A stretch of DNA of 6,286 bases from Oscillospiraceae bacterium. Its GTDB lineage: Bacteria; Bacillota_A; Clostridia; Oscillospirales; WRJC01. Location: contig WQXD01000225.1 in NCBI GenBank assembly GCA_009785015.1, forward strand, positions 1 to 6,286. Direction: 5' to 3'. The notes beneath the pieces are model-generated. The model made no database searches. It was not told where the DNA came from and worked only from the letters and a program-made list of their open reading frames with translations. Shown here piece after piece: positions 1 to 6,286 of the stretch (the stretch's first letter is position 1; each line of letters starts with the position of its first letter). A program made the position numbers and the translations under genes.

Positions 1-272
1 CCGAAAAAATGCTGGAAAAAATACCCATGGACGCTTCGGTCTCCGCGAACACTTTTTTGGTCCCGCACTTGATAAAGCGCGAAAAGGTGTATAAAACGGA
101 TCTCTTCGCCTTTGATTATTTCTTTTACGAAACCGATTATTTGGTAAACGACCTGCGCGGCGTGGATATCGAGCAGTACAAAAACTTTTTGGAAAAAATC
201 AGGGAACACGGGAATAAAAAGATCGATGAGAGCGTGTTTGCGGAAGTATTCAAAAAAGTGGAAACCGAATAG
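1..272 (+). CDS. DUF2079-family membrane protein, C-terminal fragment (5' end outside window)
   Basis: The reading frame is open from the left edge (first full codon at 3) to a TAG stop at 270-272, so only about 89 C-terminal residues are visible. The ATG at 9 is unlikely to be the true start, because the conserved motif begins immediately after it. The segment IPMDASVSANTFLVPHLIKR closely resembles the C-terminal soluble part of DUF2079 proteins, where a Pro-x-Asp-Ala-Ser-Val-Ser-Ala pattern is followed by a Pro-His-Leu and a basic-Tyr pattern. From family knowledge, DUF2079 proteins are multi-pass membrane proteins thought to be related to GT-C glycosyltransferases; no reaction is established. 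The rest of the visible tail is charged (Lys/Glu-rich) and has no membrane helix. The GtrA gene follows after 16 bases, which fits a shared envelope-sugar role. Family call fairly confident; function inferred. Confidence 0.72.
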   Translation, partial: EKMLEKIPMDASVSANTFLVPHLIKREKVYKTDLFAFDYFFYETDYLVNDLRGVDIEQYKNFLEKIREHGNKKIDESVFAEVFKKVETE

Positions 273-276
273 GCGG
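271..276 (+). promoter_or_regulatory. Ribosome binding site of the GtrA-family gene, overlapping the upstream stop codon
   Basis: AGGCGG lies 12 bases before the ATG at 289 and shares two bases with the TAG stop of the DUF2079-like gene. This supports 289 over the upstream in-frame start at 226, which would lie deep inside the preceding gene. The arrangement suggests translational coupling. The spacing is a little long. Confidence 0.5.
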
Positions 277-288
277 ATATTGATATTT

Positions 289-747
289 ATGAAAGAGATA
301 AAAGACGCGATACGCTTTATCGACGAAAAAATCGACCTGAAAAAGCTCATAAAATTCGGGATAACGGGAGTGCTGAACACCGCCATAGATTTGGCCCTGT
401 ATGCCCTGTGCCTCGAGGTTTTTAAATTGGATATCAAAATAGCGCAGCCCGCCGGGCAATGCGCCGCAATTGTAAACAGCTATCTCATGAATAAAAACTG
501 GACTTTTAAGAAGCACACCGACCGCTTGATCCCCGAAATGCTGAAATTTTTGGCGGTGAACGGCGGCTCAATCGCCTTAAACGTTCTCGGCGTATATATA
601 TTGCACGATATCCTCGGACTCGGCGAATATCTCTGCAAAATTCCGATCGCGCTTGTCACCATTGCCATAAACTATTTCGGCAACAAACTGTTTGTGTTCA
701 GGGAAGCAAAAAGGGGGGATTCCGATAAAAACGGTAACGGTGAATAA
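289..747 (+). CDS. GtrA-family four-helix membrane protein
   Basis: This is a 152-residue protein, the usual size for GtrA-like (PF04138) proteins. Four hydrophobic segments are visible at about residues 20-45, 49-66, 86-108 and 117-137. Family hallmarks are present: the first-helix pattern FGITGVLNTAIDLALY (about 23-38), NSYLMNKNWTF after helix 2 (about 63-73), and NYFGNKLFVF ending helix 4 (about 128-137). A charged tail follows. GtrA proteins are proposed to move polyprenyl-phosphate-linked sugars (for example undecaprenyl-phosphate glucose) across the cytoplasmic membrane for O-antigen, teichoic acid or other cell wall glycosylation; the exact substrate here is unknown. I chose the ATG at 289 because it gives the canonical length and has a plausible Shine-Dalgarno. 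The upstream DUF2079-like protein may be a membrane glycosyltransferase partner, which is inference. The 3' end overlaps the next gene by about 23 bases. Confidence 0.88.
   Translation: MKEIKDAIRFIDEKIDLKKLIKFGITGVLNTAIDLALYALCLEVFKLDIKIAQPAGQCAAIVNSYLMNKNWTFKKHTDRLIPEMLKFLAVNGGSIALNVLGVYILHDILGLGEYLCKIPIALVTIAINYFGNKLFVFREAKRGDSDKNGNGE
712..718 (+). promoter_or_regulatory. Ribosome binding site that points to an ATA start codon
   Basis: A run AGGGGGG, inside the 3' end of the GtrA gene, sits 6 bases before an in-frame ATA at 725. That is good Shine-Dalgarno spacing. The conventional in-frame alternatives fit worse: the TTG at 692 lies upstream of this site, and the GTG at 740 lies 21 bases beyond it. 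Confidence 0.5.
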
Positions 748-1681
748 AAACGACGCGAATCAGCGCATAGACAAATTTTTGACTAAAACTTTTTCAAACC
801 TGCCCGTTTCCATGCTGTATAAATTCATACGCACGAAAAAAATCAAGGTCAACGGGAAACGCAGCGAAATAGGCTACAAACTCGGCGAAGGCGACATTGT
901 GGAACTGTATGTCAAAGACGAATTTCTCGCGGATTTTCAAAACGGGCAGAGCTTTAAGAATTTGGTCCCGAACCTGAAAATAATATACGAGGACGAAAAT
1001 ATTCTGCTGTGCGACAAAAAACCCGGGGTGATCGTCCACCCCGACGAAAACGAAGAGATAAACACCCTTGTAAACCATATAACCGCCTATCTGTACAAAA
1101 AAGGCGAATATGACCCGGACGCGGAAAATTCCTTTAGCCCCGCTTTGTGCAACCGGATTGACCGGAACACGGGCGGCATCGTGATCTGCGCGAAGAACGC
1201 CGAGGCCCTGAGGGCCGTCAACGAAAAGATAAAAAACGGCGAAATCGAAAAATCATATCTCTGCCTCGTCCACGGGATTCTAAATAAAAAAGAAGGCGTC
1301 ATAACCGCTTACCACAAAAAGGACGCGGATCAAAATATCGCGAAAATCGACAAAAACAATTTCGCGGGGGCAAAAATAATAAAGACGAAGTATAAAGTGC
1401 TGAAGGAAAAAGAGGGCATATCGCTGCTCGAAGCGGAGCTGATCACGGGGAGGACCCATCAGATAAGGGCGCATTTCGCGTATTTGGGCCATCCGCTTGT
1501 GGGCGACGGCAAATACGGCAGGCAGGAGCAGCTCAAAGCCGACAGGAAAAACAAGTTTTTTTGGCAGGCGCTGTATTCGTACAGGCTGAAATTCAGTTTC
1601 ACGGGCGGCCCCGGGCCATTGTCCTATTTGAACGGCATGGCGTTTACAATGGACGATGTGGATTTCGTCAAAAATTTTTAA
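725..1681 (+). CDS. RluA-family 23S rRNA pseudouridine synthase (RluC/RluD type) with S4 domain
   Basis: The enzyme isomerises specific uridines of RNA, probably 23S rRNA, to pseudouridine in the cytoplasm. With the start at 725 it has 318 residues, normal for RluC/RluD-type members. An S4 RNA-binding domain spans about residues 13-62 (RIDKFLTK at 14-21, KIKVNGKR at 39-46). The synthase domain runs from about 86 to 300. It contains ENILLCDKKPGVIVHP, the catalytic motif NRIDRNTGG with the essential Asp at 146, the KSYLCLVHG strand, and TGRTHQIRAHFAYLGHPLVGD at 241-261. Nothing essential is missing. Which uridines are modified (RluC sites versus RluD sites) cannot be decided by eye. Start: homologues typically begin at the Lys-Thr-Val-Thr-Val segment, which here follows an ATA codon with a strong ribosome binding site. 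Alternatives are TTG 692 (329 residues, adding an atypical leader) and GTG 740 (313 residues). The gene overlaps the GtrA gene by 23 bases in another frame. Confidence 0.9.
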   Translation: MKTVTVNKNDANQRIDKFLTKTFSNLPVSMLYKFIRTKKIKVNGKRSEIGYKLGEGDIVELYVKDEFLADFQNGQSFKNLVPNLKIIYEDENILLCDKKPGVIVHPDENEEINTLVNHITAYLYKKGEYDPDAENSFSPALCNRIDRNTGGIVICAKNAEALRAVNEKIKNGEIEKSYLCLVHGILNKKEGVITAYHKKDADQNIAKIDKNNFAGAKIIKTKYKVLKEKEGISLLEAELITGRTHQIRAHFAYLGHPLVGDGKYGRQEQLKADRKNKFFWQALYSYRLKFSFTGGPGPLSYLNGMAFTMDDVDFVKNF

Positions 1682-1697
1682 ATAAATTTTAAAATAT

Positions 1698-1703
1698 GGG
1701 AGG
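1698..1703 (+). promoter_or_regulatory. Ribosome binding site of the URO-D-like gene
   Basis: GGGAGG lies 11 bases before the ATG at 1715 in the short, AT-rich gap after the synthase gene. It supports the start at 1715 with an N-terminal extension of about 19 residues ahead of the conserved MTPRERF. The gap between the two genes is 33 bases and shows no clear promoter or hairpin, so readthrough from upstream is likely. Confidence 0.6.
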
Positions 1704-1714
1704 ATATTAGAAAA

Positions 1715-2842
1715 ATGGGTAACCAAAAAAAAACAATCACGCCGATAAGGCAGCCCTGGAAGGGCACAATGACGCCCAGGGAACGCTTCAACCGCCAGAT
1801 GCACTGGCAGTCAGTGGACCGCAGCGTAAACATGGAGTTCGGATACTGGCATGAAAACTACACCCTTTGGGACCTGTTCACGGAAAACGGGATCACAAAC
1901 GAATGGGAGGCGAACATCTTTTTTTCCTTCGACCCGATAGGCGGAGTGGGCGGGCATTCGTGGATGAACCCGCATTTCGAGTATAAGGTGCTCGAAGACA
2001 AAGGCGACAAAAAAATCGTGCAGACGCACGACGGCCTGATAGAGGAAATCGCCTCCGACGGACATTCCACCATATCGCACTGCATCGGCGCTTCCGTGGT
2101 CACACCCGACGACTGGAAACGCGTCAAGGAAGAGCGTTTTCGCCCAGACGACCCCGCGCGCATACTCGACGTCGAGCGCCTGCAGAAAGCGCATCCCGCC
2201 GACCGCACTTATCCCTTGGGCGTGGACTGCGGCTCCATGATAGGGAGGATCCGCTCGATGCTCACCTTTGAGGGCGTGTGCTACGCGTGGGCGGATTATC
2301 CGGATATGCTCGAGGACATGGTGGAGACCTGCTGCGTGCTGGCCGAAAAAGCTTTGGATCAGTTGCTGGGGAAAATCGATTTTGATTACGCCTCCGGCTG
2401 GGAAGACATATGTTTCAATTACGGGCCCATACTGCCGCCTTCGTTTTTTAAAGAAGTGGTCGGCCCGAGATACAAACGCCTCGGCGACAGGCTGAAAAAA
2501 CACGGCATCGACGTATGGTACACGGACTGCGACGGCGACGTCAGGCCGCTTCTGCCCATTTTTATGGAAAACGGAATCAACTGCCTGTTCCCATACGAAG
2601 TGAATTCCTGCACCCACCCGGGCGAGATGCTGGACAGGTACGAGGGGCTCCGCATCATGGGAGGCGTAGACAAGATGGCGCTGATCGCGGGCAAGGAAGC
2701 CATCAAAAAATATCTCGAAAGCCTTTTGCCCTATGTGAAACGGGGCGGCTATATACCCTTCTGCGACCACCGCTGCCCGCCGGACGTGACCCCCGAAAAT
2801 TATCTGTACTACCTCGATTTAAAAGAAGCGATGTTCGGATAA
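1715..2842 (+). CDS. Uroporphyrinogen decarboxylase (URO-D)/MtaA-superfamily protein, uncharacterised subgroup
   Basis: This 375-residue protein has the layout of URO-D-superfamily TIM-barrel proteins (PF01208). It opens with MTPRERFNRQMHWQSVDR (19-36), continues with EFGYWHENYTLWD (41-53), and has a central WEDICFNYGPILPP (229-242) before a KEVVGPRY motif. A second conserved core is YTDCDGDVRPLLPIF (269-283), then MGGVDK (315-320) and GGYIPFCDHRCPPDV (344-358). It is not a true heme-pathway HemE: the N-terminal Arg-Gln-Ala-Gly-Arg motif of HemE is absent. It also lacks the His-x-Cys zinc motif of MtaA/MtbA methyltransferases; the aligned positions read Asp271-Cys272-Asp273. By family knowledge, such lone proteins are often guessed to be corrinoid-dependent methyltransferases or decarboxylases, but substrates are unknown. 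No corrinoid-binding protein gene is next to it in the window. It is the last + strand gene before a convergent junction. Family confident, function open. Confidence 0.85.
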   Translation: MGNQKKTITPIRQPWKGTMTPRERFNRQMHWQSVDRSVNMEFGYWHENYTLWDLFTENGITNEWEANIFFSFDPIGGVGGHSWMNPHFEYKVLEDKGDKKIVQTHDGLIEEIASDGHSTISHCIGASVVTPDDWKRVKEERFRPDDPARILDVERLQKAHPADRTYPLGVDCGSMIGRIRSMLTFEGVCYAWADYPDMLEDMVETCCVLAEKALDQLLGKIDFDYASGWEDICFNYGPILPPSFFKEVVGPRYKRLGDRLKKHGIDVWYTDCDGDVRPLLPIFMENGINCLFPYEVNSCTHPGEMLDRYEGLRIMGGVDKMALIAGKEAIKKYLESLLPYVKRGGYIPFCDHRCPPDVTPENYLYYLDLKEAMFG

Positions 2843-2935
2843 AACAATTTTTGCGAATTGATCAAACGGTTGAGCGATGGGAAAAAACAGTCTATGTCGC
2901 CGCCGAATGCTGATAAAAAGGCGTGATTGAGAAGG

Positions 2936-2965
2936 CAACCCCCGGCTCCGCGGAGCCGGGGGTTG
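2936..2965. terminator. Perfect 30-base palindrome between convergent genes, probable bidirectional terminator
   Basis: The arm CAACCCCCGGCTCCG (2936-2950) is followed directly by its exact reverse complement (2951-2965), giving a very GC-rich hairpin whose central bases would form the loop. It lies 93 bases after the + strand URO-D-like gene and 35 bases after the end of the - strand surface protein gene, the classic place for a shared terminator. Neither side has a proper U tract. Reading +, the stem is followed by TCCAAAAAGC; reading -, by CCTTCTCAATC, with TTTTT only some distance beyond. It could therefore act as a transcript-end stabiliser or belong to a dispersed repeat family. The rest of the 2843-3000 gap shows nothing recognisable. 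Confidence 0.6.
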
Positions 2966-3000
2966 TCCAAAAAGCGCCGCTATCGAGGGGCAAATTCAAT

Positions 3001-6000
3001 TTATATATTATTTTCCATAATTGCCTTCAAAAACCTGTGCAGTATAGCCGAAAACTCAGCGCGGGTCGCATTTCCGGCCGGATCGAATATATTGCCCGGC
3101 TTGCCGTTGATTATACCTTGCATCGTTAAAACATTCACTGCGTTTTTCGCATAGTCATTTATATCCGTCCAATCGGAAAACTTTCTGTCCGTCAACACGT
3201 CACGCGGTATATTATCGCTGAACTGTTCGTAACGATAAATGACAGCTGCCAAATCCTGCCGTGTGATGTTATCGTTCGGGCCGAATTTGCCGTTGCCATA
3301 CCCCTTTACAATATCGTTTTCAGCCGCCCATTTTATTGCGTCGGTGTACCACATATCCGCTGCCACATCGTCAAACGGATTCGTCAGATCGTTTACATCG
3401 GGACTTCCCGCGAGACGATACAGAACCGTGACGACCATACCCCGCGTAAGGGATATATCCGGACTGAAAATCATAGGATCGATGCCGGTGCCATTCATCA
3501 AGCCGTGAGAATAAACATACATCACATCGTCATAGAACCAGTCGCTTTCTTTTACGTCATCAAACGGATTATCTATAAATATCGAATATCCGGATGAAAT
3601 TTCGCTGTCAAAAGTAATCACGGCATTTTCGTTGATATTGAAAGTAAAATCGCCGTATGTGAGTTTTGCGCCGCCGCTGCCTTTCGGGAAACTGATCGAG
3701 CCGTCTTGACTTATTGTCGTTCCGGGAGGAACTATGATTGTGCTTTTCTCGTTCGGCGTTTCAATTTTTCCGCCGTCCGGAAACATGACAGAACCGTCAT
3801 CGTCGTCGTCAGGGTCTTTATCGTCGGGCGTTTCTGCCGCCGAGCCGTTGTCAACAATATTTTTATCTTCCGAGGTATCCGGCTTTGGCGGACTTTCGGC
3901 AGTCGGCTGAGCAGTTGGCTGATTCGTTGTTTCAGAATCAGACGAATTTGCCGGCGGTGCAATTTTAGTCTCAATTCCGTTTTCGTCGATTTCAGCTACT
4001 TTCGCGCCGTTTTCAATCACAAAAAGCTGTATACCGGAAGTATCTATATCATCGCCGAATGACGATTGCATTTGCTTTCCGTTGAACAATTTAACATTTG
4101 AAAATGTTTTTTCCGTTTCTGTTTCCGCTTCAAAGTCTACCAGTGAAACGCTATAAGTCATAGTGCCGTTGTCTGTACCTGTCAGTTTCAATGTATATTT
4201 CATATCCGACGGAACCACTATACATTTTACATCGTCTTCTACAACCATGAAAATTCCGTCGTCTGGGTCGTAGTCGGGGATATTATTTGTGATTTTGCCG
4301 AGAAGCTGATTGTTTGCGCCGTATAACTCAACGTCTACCGGACATCTTACAACAATACCTATTGGTTTATTTATTAACAAATCGTATATATTTGAACTGG
4401 GTACAAAATCATTTTTTGTATGCGAAAGTATCCAATCCACATTAACACTCGCTGACCTCGACTTAATTGGCGCAAAATTAGCCTTAATTGATACCGGAAT
4501 GGGGGGCATTTTGAATGCTATGAAGTCGACGGCATAACCGAAAATAAATGTATCGTTTGTAAATACATCGCTTAGCGTCCAGTTTATAAATCGGAATCCA
4601 TCTAAAGGGATTGCTCCTATAGCAATATCCGACTCCTTCGCATAAAAACCACTTTCTGTACCTTTAACGATGCCGCCAACTCCGGCTGTAACAAGCAGGG
4701 GAAATCCGAAATTTATTTTAATCGTTATTTCTGCGGAAGTGACGGCTTTGTAGTTATTATCCTCCGCTTTAGTCGCGCTGACAATGATCTCACCTATACC
4801 GGTATACGTCAAATGATCAGAGCCGGTCAACTTCCCCTGCCCAGCCACAAAAAAATTCACCGCGCCCTCACCGTTGCCGCCTTCCGTAAAAAGTATTACA
4901 CTAATGTCGGTAGCCCATGTAGCAAAATTAACGTCGCCGTAGGTTTTATCGCCAGGGGGAACGACGGATAAAGGGGCTTGGTCTGCTTTGTTTACGGTTA
5001 CTTCCGCCACATTGGAAACAACAGAATCCGTGCCGATTGTGGTGTTTACAACGCAATAGTAATAATACGTTCCCGGCGTTGCCGACAAGTCTGTCGGAAT
5101 CGTGAAACTCGCGTTTGTCGCACCTGTAATCGCCGTGCCGCCCGTATTGATTGCTTTTGTATTGGAATACCATTGATAGCGGAGCGTCACACCATCAGTT
5201 ACTGTAGCCGCGACATTCAGACTGCCGGAAATATTGCCGTATGTAAATGTTGTACTTGCCGCCGGTTGGGAGGTGATGGTGATTTCAGGGGTTTCTTCGT
5301 ATACATTTAAGATAAATGAAACCGGTATACTTGCACCAAAATCATTTTCTGCTTGAATCATAAAAGGATAAATGCCTTTATTTTTAGGAAACCCTGATAT
5401 GATACCCCTGTCCATGTCGAGGTCAAGATCCGCAGGCAAATCAAAATAATACGGGGGAGTTTGGAAAACATACCATGTGACAGGCAAATCGCCGCTCTCA
5501 AGTTCCAGTGCCACACTGTATTCTTTGCCTATCACGCCAAAAGGTAGATCCATAACCTTTATCTTGGGCGGTTCACCCGGTTCTATATTCTGATTCTGCG
5601 AGTCATCATCAGGATTAGCGATAATAATGTAAGTGTAATTCGATGCGACGATATTTGTATTATCAACGGTAGCACCGTCGCCTGTTATTATTACACGAAT
5701 GATATTACCGATATAATCTTTTTCTATTGTATATGTTTTATCTGTCGCGCCGATTATATTATACCATTTAAAACTACTATCATTGTTAAATTCGCCATTG
5801 TGATATTGCCACTGCCATGTAAGGTATTCATCCGGTACAGTACCGGCAGAAGTAACAACATCATGAGCCGTAAGTTTGTCACCAACTTTTGGTCGTGTTG
5901 ATATTGAAACGGGTAATAGAGATTTGGAGTCTGCCCACAATTTTGCATCATAATAACTCCAGAATTCTTTAATTGAATTTCCGTATTTTGGTTCTTTTTC

Positions 6001-6286
6001 TACTATAGTTATCACGAATTTATATGTCATCGGGCCCTTGCTCATGAAATCGTAATCGAAGTGAATAGAATCTGATAAATCTCCGCTTGGTAAAGATGTA
6101 GTCGATAACACTAATTCTTCATTTTCTTCATTAAAGGGAAACCATTCCCTGCATTCTTTATATATGTCTAATATGTAATAGTCAATGTTGGCAATAGCGT
6201 CAAGAATATAATCATGTGTCCAACCTATATCAAAATATATATCCCCTTTAAAACATTCATAATACCAAATAGAAATGTCACCAATA
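3001..6286 (-). CDS. Large modular surface protein with Ig-like repeats and three C-terminal SLH domains (5' end outside window)
   Basis: The frame is open from the right edge to the TAA at 3001-3003, giving 1094 visible residues (residue 1 at 6283-6285). A GTG at 6109-6111 is an internal codon, since 58 further in-frame residues precede it. The signal peptide is not visible. Order: an unrecognised N-terminal region (1-124); an Ig-like module with TWQWQ and GATDKTYTIEKDYIGNIIRV (about 125-222); a putative-Ig He_PIG-like domain (about 238-330, with GIISGFPKNKGIYPF); a second Ig-like domain with YQWYSN and YYYYCVVN (about 332-433); an MBG-like module starting near KTYGD (about 435-525); a divergent InlB B-repeat-like module with GGIVKG and FRFINW (about 527-606); an unassigned region (609-773); a Ser/Thr/Pro linker ending in an Asp run (774-830); a Gly-rich module with VPPGTTISQDGSI (831-905); then SLH domains at about 906-953, 969-1015 and 1035-1084, the last with TRAEF. 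SLH triplets bind pyruvylated secondary cell wall polymer, so this protein is presumably secreted and held on the cell surface. Any enzymatic or adhesive head is not identified. Confidence 0.9.
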   Translation of the reverse strand, partial: IGDISIWYYECFKGDIYFDIGWTHDYILDAIANIDYYILDIYKECREWFPFNEENEELVLSTTSLPSGDLSDSIHFDYDFMSKGPMTYKFVITIVEKEPKYGNSIKEFWSYYDAKLWADSKSLLPVSISTRPKVGDKLTAHDVVTSAGTVPDEYLTWQWQYHNGEFNNDSSFKWYNIIGATDKTYTIEKDYIGNIIRVIITGDGATVDNTNIVASNYTYIIIANPDDDSQNQNIEPGEPPKIKVMDLPFGVIGKEYSVALELESGDLPVTWYVFQTPPYYFDLPADLDLDMDRGIISGFPKNKGIYPFMIQAENDFGASIPVSFILNVYEETPEITITSQPAASTTFTYGNISGSLNVAATVTDGVTLRYQWYSNTKAINTGGTAITGATNASFTIPTDLSATPGTYYYYCVVNTTIGTDSVVSNVAEVTVNKADQAPLSVVPPGDKTYGDVNFATWATDISVILFTEGGNGEGAVNFFVAGQGKLTGSDHLTYTGIGEIIVSATKAEDNNYKAVTSAEITIKINFGFPLLVTAGVGGIVKGTESGFYAKESDIAIGAIPLDGFRFINWTLSDVFTNDTFIFGYAVDFIAFKMPPIPVSIKANFAPIKSRSASVNVDWILSHTKNDFVPSSNIYDLLINKPIGIVVRCPVDVELYGANNQLLGKITNNIPDYDPDDGIFMVVEDDVKCIVVPSDMKYTLKLTGTDNGTMTYSVSLVDFEAETETEKTFSNVKLFNGKQMQSSFGDDIDTSGIQLFVIENGAKVAEIDENGIETKIAPPANSSDSETTNQPTAQPTAESPPKPDTSEDKNIVDNGSAAETPDDKDPDDDDDGSVMFPDGGKIETPNEKSTIIVPPGTTISQDGSISFPKGSGGAKLTYGDFTFNINENAVITFDSEISSGYSIFIDNPFDDVKESDWFYDDVMYVYSHGLMNGTGIDPMIFSPDISLTRGMVVTVLYRLAGSPDVNDLTNPFDDVAADMWYTDAIKWAAENDIVKGYGNGKFGPNDNITRQDLAAVIYRYEQFSDNIPRDVLTDRKFSDWTDINDYAKNAVNVLTMQGIINGKPGNIFDPAGNATRAEFSAILHRFLKAIMENNI

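Noticed and set aside
1671..1697. AT-rich stretch between the synthase and URO-D-like genes as a promoter or terminator
   Set aside because: No convincing -35/-10 pair and no GC stem; it is too short to support a call beyond an AT-rich spacer.
1280..1804. Open frame on the - strand (174 codons) across the synthase/URO-D-like junction
   Set aside because: It is antisense to two real genes, has no family motif and no credible ribosome binding site.
1811..2770. Long open frame on the - strand (319 codons) opposite the URO-D-like gene
   Set aside because: It lies entirely antisense to a confidently assigned enzyme gene, its translation shows no recognisable motif, and such frames arise from codon bias on the coding strand.
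1715..2842. Assignment as HemE (heme biosynthesis)
   Set aside because: The conserved N-terminal HemE motif with its substrate-binding Arg residues is missing and no heme genes are nearby.
2515..2913. Open frame on the + strand (132 codons) overlapping the end of the URO-D-like gene and the gap
   Set aside because: Most of it is an alternate frame of the enzyme gene; the translation is Arg/His-rich with no family resemblance.
2843..2935. Possible small RNA or tRNA in the convergent gap
   Set aside because: No cloverleaf, no conserved T-arm sequence and no promoter were seen; only the palindrome just downstream stands out.
2923..3154. Two short + strand frames beginning in the intergenic gap
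   Set aside because: They read through the palindrome and then antisense to the SLH region; no domain or start signal supports them.

Overview
The window reads as a chromosomal piece of an anaerobic Gram-positive-type bacterium, most likely an uncultured Clostridia (Bacillota) lineage. This is inferred from the triplet of S-layer homology (SLH) domains on a large multidomain surface protein, the RluA-family enzyme with an N-terminal S4 domain, the lone uroporphyrinogen-decarboxylase-like protein, and the purine-rich ribosome binding sites. No rRNA, tRNA, CRISPR array, transposase or phage gene was seen, and the taxonomic call cannot be proven from sequence alone.

Left block, + strand (1-2842). 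Four genes are tightly packed and probably cotranscribed at least in part. They are the C-terminal end of a DUF2079-type integral membrane protein (cut by the left edge), a GtrA-family four-helix membrane protein, an RluA/RluC/RluD-type pseudouridine synthase, and a cobalamin-independent-methionine-synthase-fold protein of the URO-D/MtaA superfamily. The ribosome binding site of the GtrA gene overlaps the stop codon of the gene before it. The synthase gene overlaps the GtrA gene by about 23 bases, and its best-supported start codon is an unusual ATA. The first two genes suggest handling of lipid-linked sugars at the envelope. The synthase (rRNA modification) and the URO-D-like protein have no obvious functional link to them.

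Junction (2843-3000). A 158-base gap lies between two convergent genes. It holds a perfect 30-base palindrome at 2936-2965, most likely a shared transcription terminator, although it lacks a good U tract on either side.

Right block, - strand (3001-6286). One very large gene occupies the rest of the window and is cut by the right edge: its frame stays open to the last base, so the true start and any signal peptide lie outside. The visible 1094 residues are a chain of Ig-like and repeat modules, a Ser/Thr/Pro- and Asp-rich linker, and three C-terminal SLH domains that would anchor the protein to secondary cell wall polymer. Its upstream part is visibly more AT-rich than the left block.

The content is mostly recognisable. 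I did not find a convincing undescribed system. The points most worth a second look are the ATA start, the uncharacterised URO-D-like enzyme with an altered active-site motif, and the truncated modular surface protein with unassigned regions.
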